Source of the DNA: JBBRZF01 sp038236965
GTDB taxonomy: Bacteria; Acidobacteriota; Terriglobia; Terriglobales; Acidobacteriaceae
Direction of reading: 5' to 3'
Assembly (NCBI GenBank): GCA_038236965.1
Contig: JBBRZF010000213.1
Coordinates: 1-5,254, forward strand
Length of the DNA stretch: 5,254 nt
In this document: positions 1 through 5,254 of the stretch, piece after piece
Layout of the letters: each line of letters begins with the position of its first letter
Numbering within the stretch: position 1 is the first letter of the stretch
Notes under the pieces: model-generated
Databases searched by the model: none
What the model was told of the DNA's origin: nothing
Seen by the model: only the letters and a program-made list of their open reading frames with translations
Program-made: the position numbers and the translations under genes

Positions 1-1089
1 GGCCGGAAACGCAATCGCGCCGCCGGCGTGCTCTTCCTCGCACATGCCGAACAAGTTGGCCGCGAAGCTGATCTGCCCCTTCACTTCCTTCTTGCAGTAG
101 CCATAATAATTGTCGGCGATGATGGTGACCATCACACCGCGATGGTCGCGGCAGGCAACCTTAAAGGCGATGTTATTGTTGTAGGGGTCGGCTTCTTCGA
201 GCCAGCACATGCCGTCGCGGCGTTGGCGTTCGGTAGCCTGATTCCAGTGTGGCAGGCCGAGCGCTTTTTTCTTGATGCCGAGCAAGTGCGGGGCAAGGAT
301 CACGCAGCCGGTGTGACCGGTCCAGTGCAACACGTCGAGAGCGGCGTCGTTTTCGGGCAGGTACGGATCGCCGCCGTTGCCGAAGATGCCTTCGACGAAA
401 TCGAGGTTGCTGACCAGGCTGCCGGGCGCGAAGAACCGGATCTCCATCGTCTTCTTCGGGTCGCGTTCGGTGGCCGGGCAGACCAACGGGCGGAGCAGCA
501 GCGAAACGAATAGGTGCGCCTGCGCGTTCTGGTCGGCGGTGAACGGCAGATTGAGCAAGCCCTCGGTGGGACGCATCGCTTCGGCCAGCAGAGTGGCGAA
601 CGCGAGCTTCGGGACCTCCGCCTTATCCGCCGGTACCGGCAGTCCGCCTTCGACGATGTGGAATAGTCCATGCGTCGTGCGCCGGTCGCTCTTCGGGTTG
701 TGGAGAATGCCCTGCGGAATACGGTACGACTTCAGGTACGGAGAACTGAAGCTATCGGCCGATGGCGGCAGCGACATGGCGCGTCCGAGCCCCGGACGGT
801 CGAGGACGAACGTGTTAACGGGAAGCCGTGCCACGCCCGACGGGCAGACGTCTTTCAAATAATCGTCGAGAAAGCTCTGGATGCGCGTATCGGCCGAGCA
901 CATGCGCTCGCCGAGTAGTTGGTCTTTCTGATAGTAGTTGCGCAGCAGCGGCCTGGCGAGTTCGAGGAAGTACGGGTCGGCGGTGCTCGTGCTGGTCGGT
1001 TGGCCCAGAGCAGCGAGCTTCAGGTTGATGTAGCGGGCGAGTTCTTCGTTCTGTTTGTCGATCGCTGTTTTCATCGTCTCGAACGGCAT
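1..1089 (-). CDS. PPi-type PEP carboxykinase-like protein, N-terminal part (3' end beyond window)
   Basis: Open for 363 codons from an ATG at 1089-1087 to the window edge with no stop, so the gene continues to the left. An SD-like GGAG (complement of 1098-1101) lies 8 bases before the ATG and supports this start. The protein is soluble, with no signal peptide or membrane segment. Landmarks are NEELARYINLKLAALGQP at residues 14-31, RPTEGLLNLPFTADQ at 173-187, MEIRFFAPGSLVSNLDF at 215-231, GDPYLPEND at 240-248, HWTGHTGCVILAPHL at 255-269, TERQRRDGMCW at 286-296 and IADNYYGYCKKEVK at 324-337. From memory these resemble the roughly 1100-residue diphosphate-dependent PEP carboxykinases (Entamoeba, Propionibacterium), which interconvert PEP, CO2 and phosphate with oxaloacetate and PPi; many bacterial members are annotated as hypothetical. 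The ATP/GTP PEPCK P-loop motifs are not visible in this part. The reading frame is secure; the function is a moderate-confidence family guess that the missing C-terminal part could decide. Confidence 0.6.
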   Translation of the reverse strand, partial: MPFETMKTAIDKQNEELARYINLKLAALGQPTSTSTADPYFLELARPLLRNYYQKDQLLGERMCSADTRIQSFLDDYLKDVCPSGVARLPVNTFVLDRPGLGRAMSLPPSADSFSSPYLKSYRIPQGILHNPKSDRRTTHGLFHIVEGGLPVPADKAEVPKLAFATLLAEAMRPTEGLLNLPFTADQNAQAHLFVSLLLRPLVCPATERDPKKTMEIRFFAPGSLVSNLDFVEGIFGNGGDPYLPENDAALDVLHWTGHTGCVILAPHLLGIKKKALGLPHWNQATERQRRDGMCWLEEADPYNNNIAFKVACRDHRGVMVTIIADNYYGYCKKEVKGQISFAANLFGMCEEEHAGGAIAFPA

Positions 1090-1318
1090 ATTTATAGCTC
1101 CAGTTTTTGGTTCGATTCGACCGGGAAGAACCGAGGGGATGCGGGCGGTGTAAAGCGCGCCTGCTTCTTCTAGGTTACCAGACGAGACGCGACCACAAGA
1201 GGCGGACCTATTAACGAAATCCCGGCAAGACCGGCCACGCCGAAGTGCAGCGGAACATCAACAAAAGAGATAATAACGTCAGGGTAGTGCTTCCTCCCCT
1301 AGTTGGCTTGTTCATAGT
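1090..1318. promoter_or_regulatory. Divergent intergenic region with a possible -10 element
   Basis: This 229-base gap separates the leftward PEPCK-like gene from the rightward vsr gene, so it should hold promoters for both. On the plus strand GATAAT at 1269-1274 matches the -10 consensus at 5 of 6 positions and lies 44 bases before the vsr ATG, but I see no convincing -35 hexamer 16-18 bases upstream. On the minus strand the only clear signal is the GGAG ribosome binding site at 1098-1101. No controller-protein gene, C-box repeat, tRNA or insertion-sequence end was recognised. GC content starts to drop in the right half, which may be the left edge of the acquired cassette. Confidence 0.3.
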
Positions 1319-1744
1319 ATGGACACATTGACAACCGCCCAGAGATCCGAAAGAATGGGTCGCGTCCGTAGTAGGGACACGAGTCCCGAACTTGTGGTTC
1401 GGCGGCTTGTTCATTCGCTGGGATTTCGGTATCGGCTACACGATCGCAAACTACCCGGAACGCCGGACCTCGTCTTTGCCGGCCGCCGAAAGGTCATTTT
1501 TGTGCACGGATGCTTCTGGCACAGGCACGGATCAAGGTGTCCATTGACGCGTTTGCCAAAATCAAGGTTAGATTTCTGGCGTCCAAAACTAGAGAAGAAC
1601 AATGCGCGCGATAAGCGAAACGCTCGGTTCCTCCGGAAGGCTGGCTGGGATATACTTCTGGTGTGGGAGTGCGAGCTCCGGAATATTGATTCTGTAAGGG
1701 CCAAAATTACTAAGTTTTTGAGGGGAAATGCTGAGATCCGTTGA
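1319..1744 (+). CDS. vsr: Very short patch repair endonuclease (Vsr)
   Basis: This 141-residue protein nicks DNA 5' of the T in T:G mismatches that arise when 5-methylcytosine deaminates, starting repair back to C:G. It has full family length and the whole signature: RSRDTSPE at 17-24, LGFRYRLHDRKLPGTPDLVF at 34-53, VIFVHGCFWHRHG at 59-71, LPKSRLDFW at 79-87 and GWDILLVWECEL at 109-120. By comparison with E. coli Vsr, D50, H63 and H68 are the catalytic residues, E24 the conserved glutamate, F66/W67 the intercalating aromatics, and C65, H70, C74 and C118 the likely zinc ligands, so it looks active. The ATG at 1319 is the first start after an in-frame TAA at 1274-1276; it has no clear Shine-Dalgarno sequence, but the N-terminal length fits the family. 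The 3' end overlaps the methyltransferase by 17 bases, as expected for a functional pair. The sampled GC is about 43%, well below the flanks. Confidence 0.95.
   Translation: MDTLTTAQRSERMGRVRSRDTSPELVVRRLVHSLGFRYRLHDRKLPGTPDLVFAGRRKVIFVHGCFWHRHGSRCPLTRLPKSRLDFWRPKLEKNNARDKRNARFLRKAGWDILLVWECELRNIDSVRAKITKFLRGNAEIR
1720..1725 (+). promoter_or_regulatory. Ribosome binding site of the methyltransferase inside vsr
   Basis: The purine run GAGGGG lies inside the last codons of vsr, two bases before the ATG at 1728. It supports that start and implies that translation of the methyltransferase is coupled to vsr. Confidence 0.55.
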
Positions 1745-2426
1745 ACTATTCGCAGGAGCCGGGGGACTTGCCCTTGGCGTTTCTCAAGCCGGATTGAGCC
1801 ATGAGGCGGTCGTGGAGCTTGACCACGATGCCTGCGAAACGATTCGAACCAACCAGAAAATCAATCTGCGACATGTGAAGGATTGGAAGTTGCACGAGGC
1901 TAACGTCAAGGCATTTGATTTTGGTGCGATCCGCGATGATATCGATCTGCTCGCGGCCGGAGTTCCGTGTCAACCGTGGAGCGTGGGGGGTAAGCACCGC
2001 GGTTATGAGGACGCGCGCAACCTTTTTCCGGATACGATCCGGGCGGTGGTGGCCTTGAGGCCAAAGGCCATTTTGATAGAGAACGTCAAGGGTCTGACGC
2101 GCCAGTCGTTCGCGAACTACTTCAGCTACATCCAGTTCATGTTTGAGTTCCCGGAGGTCGGGCGGCACGAAAACGAAGACTGGATGGAGCACCGCGCGAG
2201 GTTGGAGAAATTCGTCGCATCTCGCGGAAAAGGCTACAGCGGACTTCGTTATAACGTAGTACCGAAAGTTCTGAACGCCGCAAATTATGGGGTGCCTCAG
2301 AAGCGAGAGCGCGTTTTCCGAAGTCGAAGATTGACCTCTGGCAGCCACAACTCGAGCAAAACAAAAAGTCGCGATGCGTGTTACGGCTTCTTCGGAATGC
2401 CGGCTGGGATACACTTTAGAGGTTGA
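1728..2426 (+). CDS. C5-cytosine DNA methyltransferase, truncated after motif VIII (probable pseudogene)
   Basis: Residues 1-197 are a clear DNA (cytosine-5) methyltransferase, which transfers a methyl group from S-adenosylmethionine to cytosine. Motif I is FAGAGGLALG at 8-17 (SAM binding), motif II ELD at 30-32, motif IV GVPCQPWS at 78-85 with catalytic C81, motif VI ENVKGL at 118-123, and motif VIII NYGVPQKRERVF at 186-197. Family members are normally about 320-450 residues and continue after motif VIII with an IVGFR-like strand, the target recognition domain and motifs IX and X; none of these is present. From residue 198 the frame runs through about 35 unrelated residues to a TGA at 2424-2426. 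That stretch is a second vsr gene read out of frame (see 2315-2529). The catalytic core survives, but without target recognition the product is very probably inactive. The start overlaps vsr and has a GAGGGG ribosome binding site. Confidence 0.9.
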   Translation: MLRSVELFAGAGGLALGVSQAGLSHEAVVELDHDACETIRTNQKINLRHVKDWKLHEANVKAFDFGAIRDDIDLLAAGVPCQPWSVGGKHRGYEDARNLFPDTIRAVVALRPKAILIENVKGLTRQSFANYFSYIQFMFEFPEVGRHENEDWMEHRARLEKFVASRGKGYSGLRYNVVPKVLNAANYGVPQKRERVFRSRRLTSGSHNSSKTKSRDACYGFFGMPAGIHFRG

Positions 2427-2529
2427 GGACGAGTTGCGTAGTTTCGAAGCTGAAAGGCGGCTTCCAGAGTGGGGCTCTTCGGAGGACCTCGGTAAAGCGC
2501 AAAGTGGCCAGGAGGAAGTCCGAAAATGA
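2315..2529 (+). pseudogene. C-terminal remnant of a second vsr gene, frameshifted
   Basis: Read in the frame starting at 2315, one frame off the methyltransferase, the sequence gives FPKSKIDLWQPQLEQN, then LRLLRNAGWDTL and a TAG at 2417-2419. This aligns with LPKSRLDFWRPKLEKN and ARFLRKAGWDILLVWECELR of the upstream vsr. A one-base shift at about 2417 recovers VEDELRSFEAERR, matching the WECELR region, and this frame stays open to a TGA at 2527-2529. Between N and GW the remnant is 3 bases shorter than vsr, and an R-D-A string typical of Vsr appears in yet another frame at about 2371-2379, suggesting further small indels. The first 78 or so residues, with the catalytic D, H and H, are absent. 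At DNA level, 2403-2415 matches 1644-1656 of vsr at 12 of 13 bases. The identity is divergent at protein level, so this is not a recent duplicate of the upstream gene. Confidence 0.8.
2510..2515 (+). promoter_or_regulatory. Strong Shine-Dalgarno sequence of the restriction gene
   Basis: A perfect AGGAGG lies 10 bases before the ATG at 2526. It sits inside the tail of the vsr remnant and fixes the start of the nuclease gene. The spacing is slightly long but usable. Confidence 0.7.
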
Positions 2530-3524
2530 TTACAGATCTGATCGTCGGACAGCTCTACGCTAACGACGAAATTTTCACGTCACTCCAAGTGGGAAACGCT
2601 GGCGGCATTCGTTTTTCTGTTCAGAACAAAGCAGTGGTAAGAGCAGTCATTATGACGTCCGTGCAAGACTATAATGCAGTGAGCGAGAACCCGTACCACG
2701 ACCGGCTTGAGAGCGGAATTCTGACTTATACTGCAGCGGGAAAGATTGGCGAACAGACCTTAGCTGGAATGAACCGCAGGGTAATCGAACAGAAGCAATT
2801 CACTTTTCCGATCCACGGATTTGTCTCTGTCGCTAGCAGACGAGACAAGTCCGTTGGCCCCGCGCGTTGGCGTTATTTGGGACTACTTAAGTATCAACGT
2901 CACTATCCGGATACGCAGCTCGATTCCTGGGGAAAAGTTCGAAAAGTATGGATCTTTGAGTTCGAAATCTGTCGGGATCCGCAGATCGTACCGCTGGCTC
3001 TTGATGCGCACATCTCACGTGAAGTCCTTGGCAAGTCAACAGGCAGCGTAATTGGGAATATTGATGATGACATAGTGGCCGACGAGAGTTGCCAGCAAAT
3101 GGTGGATAACATCGAGAGTCTTGAACGCGTTCGTAGCAAGTTACTTGCAATGGACCCGAGACGGTTTGAATTCTTCGTCAAGGAGTTGCTGCTGCACTGC
3201 GGATTTCGCGATGTTTGCGTTACAAAATTCAGCGCCGATGGTGGAGTAGACGTAAACGCGAAAGCTGGCGTCAGGATGTGGACATTTGAAAACACCTTGG
3301 TCCAAGTTCAAGCGAAGCGTTGGCTGCACTCGGTCGGAAGAAAAGAAGTCGCAGAATTGCGTGGGAGCTTGCAGCCATTTGCAAAAGGTGCCGTCGTCAC
3401 AACAAGTCATTTCTCTAAAGCAGCCATAAACGAGGCTGTAGAAGATGGCAAGAATCCAATCACGCTCGTGGACGGGTTCAGATTGTCCGGAATCATTCGC
3501 GACGAGCACTTCCCACTGCCCTAA
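2526..3524 (+). CDS. Mrr-type restriction endonuclease with N-terminal SRA/PUA-like domain
   Basis: This 332-residue protein has an intact frame. The C-terminal domain, about 208-322, is a restriction-endonuclease-fold Mrr catalytic domain: MDPRRFEFFVKELL at 209-222, SADGGVDV at 236-243 with catalytic D242, VQVQAKRW at 259-266 giving the Q262-A-K264 half of the D...QxK site, then VTTSHFSKAA at 291-300 and ITLVDGFRL at 312-320. It should cleave DNA with Mg2+. The N-terminal part, about 1-150, has GNAGGIRFS at 23-31, a Y-x-A-x-G-K-I-G-E-Q stretch at 68-77 followed by N83, and WRYLGL at 115-120. This pattern recalls SRA/YDG or ScoMcrA-type modified-base readers; I am less sure of that. A segment at about 178-205 looks like a linker helix. 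It is the last gene of the cassette, with a strong SD and an ATGA overlap with the vsr remnant. It could be either the type II partner of the truncated methyltransferase or a modification-dependent (type IV-like) nuclease. Confidence 0.85.
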   Translation: MITDLIVGQLYANDEIFTSLQVGNAGGIRFSVQNKAVVRAVIMTSVQDYNAVSENPYHDRLESGILTYTAAGKIGEQTLAGMNRRVIEQKQFTFPIHGFVSVASRRDKSVGPARWRYLGLLKYQRHYPDTQLDSWGKVRKVWIFEFEICRDPQIVPLALDAHISREVLGKSTGSVIGNIDDDIVADESCQQMVDNIESLERVRSKLLAMDPRRFEFFVKELLLHCGFRDVCVTKFSADGGVDVNAKAGVRMWTFENTLVQVQAKRWLHSVGRKEVAELRGSLQPFAKGAVVTTSHFSKAAINEAVEDGKNPITLVDGFRLSGIIRDEHFPLP

Positions 3525-3600
3525 TGCTCTCATTCGTTCCGAGAACTCTTATTGTGCGTTGGTCGTCAATCACGCTTGCTGCACTCATCGCAAAGTCCTG

Positions 3601-3621
3601 CGTCCGCTCGCTGAACGGACG
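3601..3621. repeat. Short inverted repeat between convergent genes
   Basis: CGTCCG at 3601-3606 pairs perfectly with CGGACG at 3616-3621 around a 9-base loop, and the 8-base palindrome TTGGCCAA follows at 3622-3629. It lies 9 bases past the argG stop, where a terminator is expected for both argG and the restriction gene. Neither strand has a U-tract after the stem, so it is at most a weak terminator. The rest of the 3525-3630 gap shows nothing I recognise. Confidence 0.3.
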
Positions 3622-3630
3622 TTGGCCAAT

Positions 3631-4971
3631 TTACTTCTCTTTCTCCTCGCCCTCCAGCAATCTGAGTCCTTCGAACGTGCCCGAGCCAATCAACCCGGCG
3701 TGGGCGTAGACGAAGAGCTTGTCGCGGCTATCGGTAATATCCAGGTTGCGCATCGTGAGCTGGCCAATGCGGTCTTGCGGCGAGAATGCGCCTTCCACCT
3801 TTTCCATACTGAGGCGTTCGGGCTTGTAAGTGAGATTCGGGCTCTTCGTGTCGAGGATTGAGTAGTCGTTGCCGCGGCGTAGTTCCAGCGTGACCTCGCC
3901 GGTAGCGGCTTTGGCGACCCAGCGCTGCAGCGTTTCTCGCAGCATCATCGCTTGCGGGTCGAACCAGCGGCCCTCGTACAGCAGACGGCCAAGGCGGCGG
4001 CCCATGGTGTGATACTGCTCCAACGTACCTTCATTGTGGATGCCGGTGAGCAGGCGCTCGTAGGCGATGAAGAACAGCGCCATCGCAGGCGCTTCGTAGA
4101 TGCCGCGGCTCTTCGCTTCGATGATACGGTTCTCGATTTGATCGCTCATGCCGAGCCCGTGGCGTCCGCCGATGCGGTTCGCCTCCATCACCAACTCTAC
4201 CGAGTCATCGAACTGCTTGCCATTGAGCGCGACCGGCATGCCGGCCTCAAACGTGACCGTGACGGTTTCGGATTTGACAGCCACGTCCCCGCGCCAGAAC
4301 GCCACGCCCATGATGGGTTCGACGATGCGAATACCCTTGTTGAGAAACTCAAGGTCCTTGGCCTCATGCGTCGCGCCCCAGATGTTGGAGTCGGTGGAGT
4401 AGGCCTTCTCCTTGCTCATTTTGTACTTCAGCCCGGCCTTTTCGAGCAGCTCGGACATCTCCTTGCGCCCGCCCAACTCGTCGATGAACTGCTGATCGAG
4501 CCACGGCTTGTAAATCTTCAAGCTTGGGTTGACCATCAGTCCGTAGCGATAGAAACGCTCGATATCGTTGCCCTTATAAGTGCTGCCATCGCCCCAGATG
4601 TTGACCTTGTCTTCCTTCATGGCGCCGACGAGCATGGTGCCCGTGACGGCGCGGCCGATCGGCGTGGTGTTGAAGTAGGCGACGCCGGCCGTCGAGATGT
4701 GGAACGCGCCGCACTGCAATGCGGCCAGGCCTTCGCGGACAAGTTGCGCACGGCAATCGATCAGGCGCGCTTTCTCCGCGCCGTATTCAAGTGCGCGGCG
4801 CGGAATGTCGTCATAGTCCGGTTCGTCGGGCTGGCCCAGATTCGCCGTGTAGCAATATGGCACAGCCCCTTTTTCGCGCATCCAGTAAATCGCGGCGCTT
4901 GTGTCGAGTCCGCCGGAAAAAGCGATGCCCACGTTTTCACCGAGCGGGAGAGATTGAAGAATATTGCCCAT
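3631..4971 (-). CDS. argG: Argininosuccinate synthase
   Basis: This complete 446-residue cytosolic enzyme joins citrulline and aspartate, using ATP (to AMP and PPi), to make argininosuccinate, the penultimate step of arginine synthesis. It is very close to the long E. coli-type ArgG (about 447 residues) throughout, unlike the roughly 400-residue type of many bacteria. The ATP-pyrophosphatase loop is AFSGGLDTS at 17-25. Substrate-binding segments include YTANLGQPDE at 41-50, YFNTTPIGRAVTGTM at 99-113, WGDGSTYKGNDIERF at 126-140 and STDSNIWGATHEAKDLE at 192-208. The highly conserved blocks ANRIGGRHGLGMSDQIENR and RRGNDYSIL are also present. The start is the ATG at 4971-4969, two bases after the stop of the upstream membrane-protein gene, with AGGA (complement of 4982-4985) 10 bases upstream. 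The spacing indicates one transcript read from the right. No other arg genes and no ARG box are visible here. Confidence 0.98.
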   Translation of the reverse strand: MGNILQSLPLGENVGIAFSGGLDTSAAIYWMREKGAVPYCYTANLGQPDEPDYDDIPRRALEYGAEKARLIDCRAQLVREGLAALQCGAFHISTAGVAYFNTTPIGRAVTGTMLVGAMKEDKVNIWGDGSTYKGNDIERFYRYGLMVNPSLKIYKPWLDQQFIDELGGRKEMSELLEKAGLKYKMSKEKAYSTDSNIWGATHEAKDLEFLNKGIRIVEPIMGVAFWRGDVAVKSETVTVTFEAGMPVALNGKQFDDSVELVMEANRIGGRHGLGMSDQIENRIIEAKSRGIYEAPAMALFFIAYERLLTGIHNEGTLEQYHTMGRRLGRLLYEGRWFDPQAMMLRETLQRWVAKAATGEVTLELRRGNDYSILDTKSPNLTYKPERLSMEKVEGAFSPQDRIGQLTMRNLDITDSRDKLFVYAHAGLIGSGTFEGLRLLEGEEKEK

Positions 4972-4973
4972 GT

Positions 4974-5254
4974 TTATTGATTCCTGAGATTCCTTTTGAA
5001 AGCGAGAACAGCCAGCGCAATCGCCGAAGCGAGCAGTACACCATCCCGAATCAGCGTCTTTACGCTAAGCGATTCTCCGACGCCGAAACAACCGCAATCG
5101 ATGCCCATGCCCTTACCATAGCTGTGCAGCATGAGGACGAAAAACGTGCCAAGGATCACCGCCGTGGCCGTGGCGACCCAGCGCAAACTCCATCCGATCA
5201 TGAGCAGAATGCCGAGCCCGAGTTCGACGAACGGCAGCGTGTAGGCGACGGCGA
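4974..5254 (-). CDS. DoxX/MauE-like membrane protein, C-terminal part (5' end beyond window)
   Basis: The frame is open from the window edge to a TAA at 4976-4974, giving 92 visible residues; there is no reason to prefer the internal ATG at 5201 because the family pattern continues upstream of it. Visible residues include LPFVELGLGILL at 6-17, a second hydrophobic segment at about 26-44, an IDCGCFG motif at 51-57 with C53 and C55, and a final hydrophobic helix at about 70-85 ending in a basic tail (KRNLRN). The LPxxELxLG segment plus a CGCFG motif between membrane helices is typical of the MauE branch of the DoxX-like superfamily, small four-helix membrane proteins linked to thiol/disulfide or quinone chemistry. 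The exact role is unknown. It lies 2 bases upstream of argG, so the two are probably cotranscribed, although no functional link is obvious. Confidence 0.75.
   Translation of the reverse strand, partial: AVAYTLPFVELGLGILLMIGWSLRWVATATAVILGTFFVLMLHSYGKGMGIDCGCFGVGESLSVKTLIRDGVLLASAIALAVLAFKRNLRNQ

Noticed and set aside
28..513. 161-codon open frame on the plus strand, plus other plus-strand frames to 1173
   Set aside because: These are shadows of the minus-strand PEPCK-like gene, whose translation carries coherent conserved motifs across all 363 codons.
1211..1414. 67-codon minus-strand frame across the left cassette edge
   Set aside because: It overlaps the start of vsr, shows no recognisable domain, and its low-complexity S/T/L/R composition does not look like a real protein. 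I considered a transposase remnant but could not support it.
1746..2414. 222-codon minus-strand open frame opposite the methyltransferase
   Set aside because: The plus strand carries C5 methyltransferase motifs I, IV, VI and VIII; the antisense frame shows no family pattern.
2319..2426. Methyltransferase tail as a genuine novel C-terminal domain
   Set aside because: The same bases in another frame encode conserved Vsr sequence, so the tail is better explained as out-of-frame readthrough of a vsr remnant.
3601..3629. Rho-independent terminator for argG or the nuclease gene
   Set aside because: The 6-bp stem with a 9-base loop has no U-tract on either strand, so it is listed only as an inverted repeat.
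1173..3630. Attachment-site direct repeats or IS ends bounding the cassette
   Set aside because: By eye I compared 1180-1320 with 3520-3630 and found no shared run long enough to be meaningful.
3952..4980. 342-codon open frame on the plus strand opposite argG
   Set aside because: It lies entirely antisense to a highly conserved argG. Its composition (rich in A, V, D, R and H) is the mirror of GC-rich codon usage, and it has no recognisable motif.

Overview
The window comes from a bacterial chromosome with moderately high GC. Two housekeeping blocks of roughly 60-65% GC flank an AT-richer defence cassette (about 43-52% in the 60-base lines I counted by hand). Three things loosely suggest an Acidobacteria-like genome (Solibacter/Bryobacter type): the long E. 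coli-type ArgG, a DoxX/MauE-like membrane protein just upstream of it, and a protein resembling the diphosphate-dependent PEP carboxykinase family. This is inference from general family knowledge, not a search result.

Layout. (1) Positions 1-1089, minus strand: the N-terminal 363 residues of a large soluble protein, cut by the window edge, which resembles PPi-type PEP carboxykinases. (2) 1090-1318: a divergent intergenic region. (3) 1319-3524, plus strand: a compact restriction-modification-repair cassette. It holds an intact Vsr mismatch endonuclease, a C5-cytosine methyltransferase overlapping it by 17 bases and cut off right after motif VIII, the frameshifted C-terminal half of a second vsr gene joined directly to that methyltransferase, and an intact Mrr-type restriction endonuclease with an N-terminal domain that looks SRA/PUA-like. 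(4) 3525-3630: a short convergent intergenic gap with a weak hairpin. (5) 3631-4971, minus strand: complete argG. (6) 4974 to the window end, minus strand: the C-terminal part of a DoxX/MauE-like membrane protein, two bases upstream of argG and probably in the same operon.

The most notable point is the cassette. A C5 methyltransferase, Vsr (which repairs the T:G mismatches left by 5-methylcytosine deamination) and a restriction nuclease form a logical set. Here the methyltransferase has lost its target-recognition domain and motifs IX-X through what looks like a deletion ending inside a second vsr gene, while the nuclease downstream keeps its catalytic residues. The stop codon of the vsr remnant overlaps the nuclease start as ATGA, so the ancestral order was probably vsr1 - methyltransferase - vsr2 - nuclease in one translationally coupled operon. 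How the host tolerates an apparently intact nuclease without its cognate methylase is the main open question.
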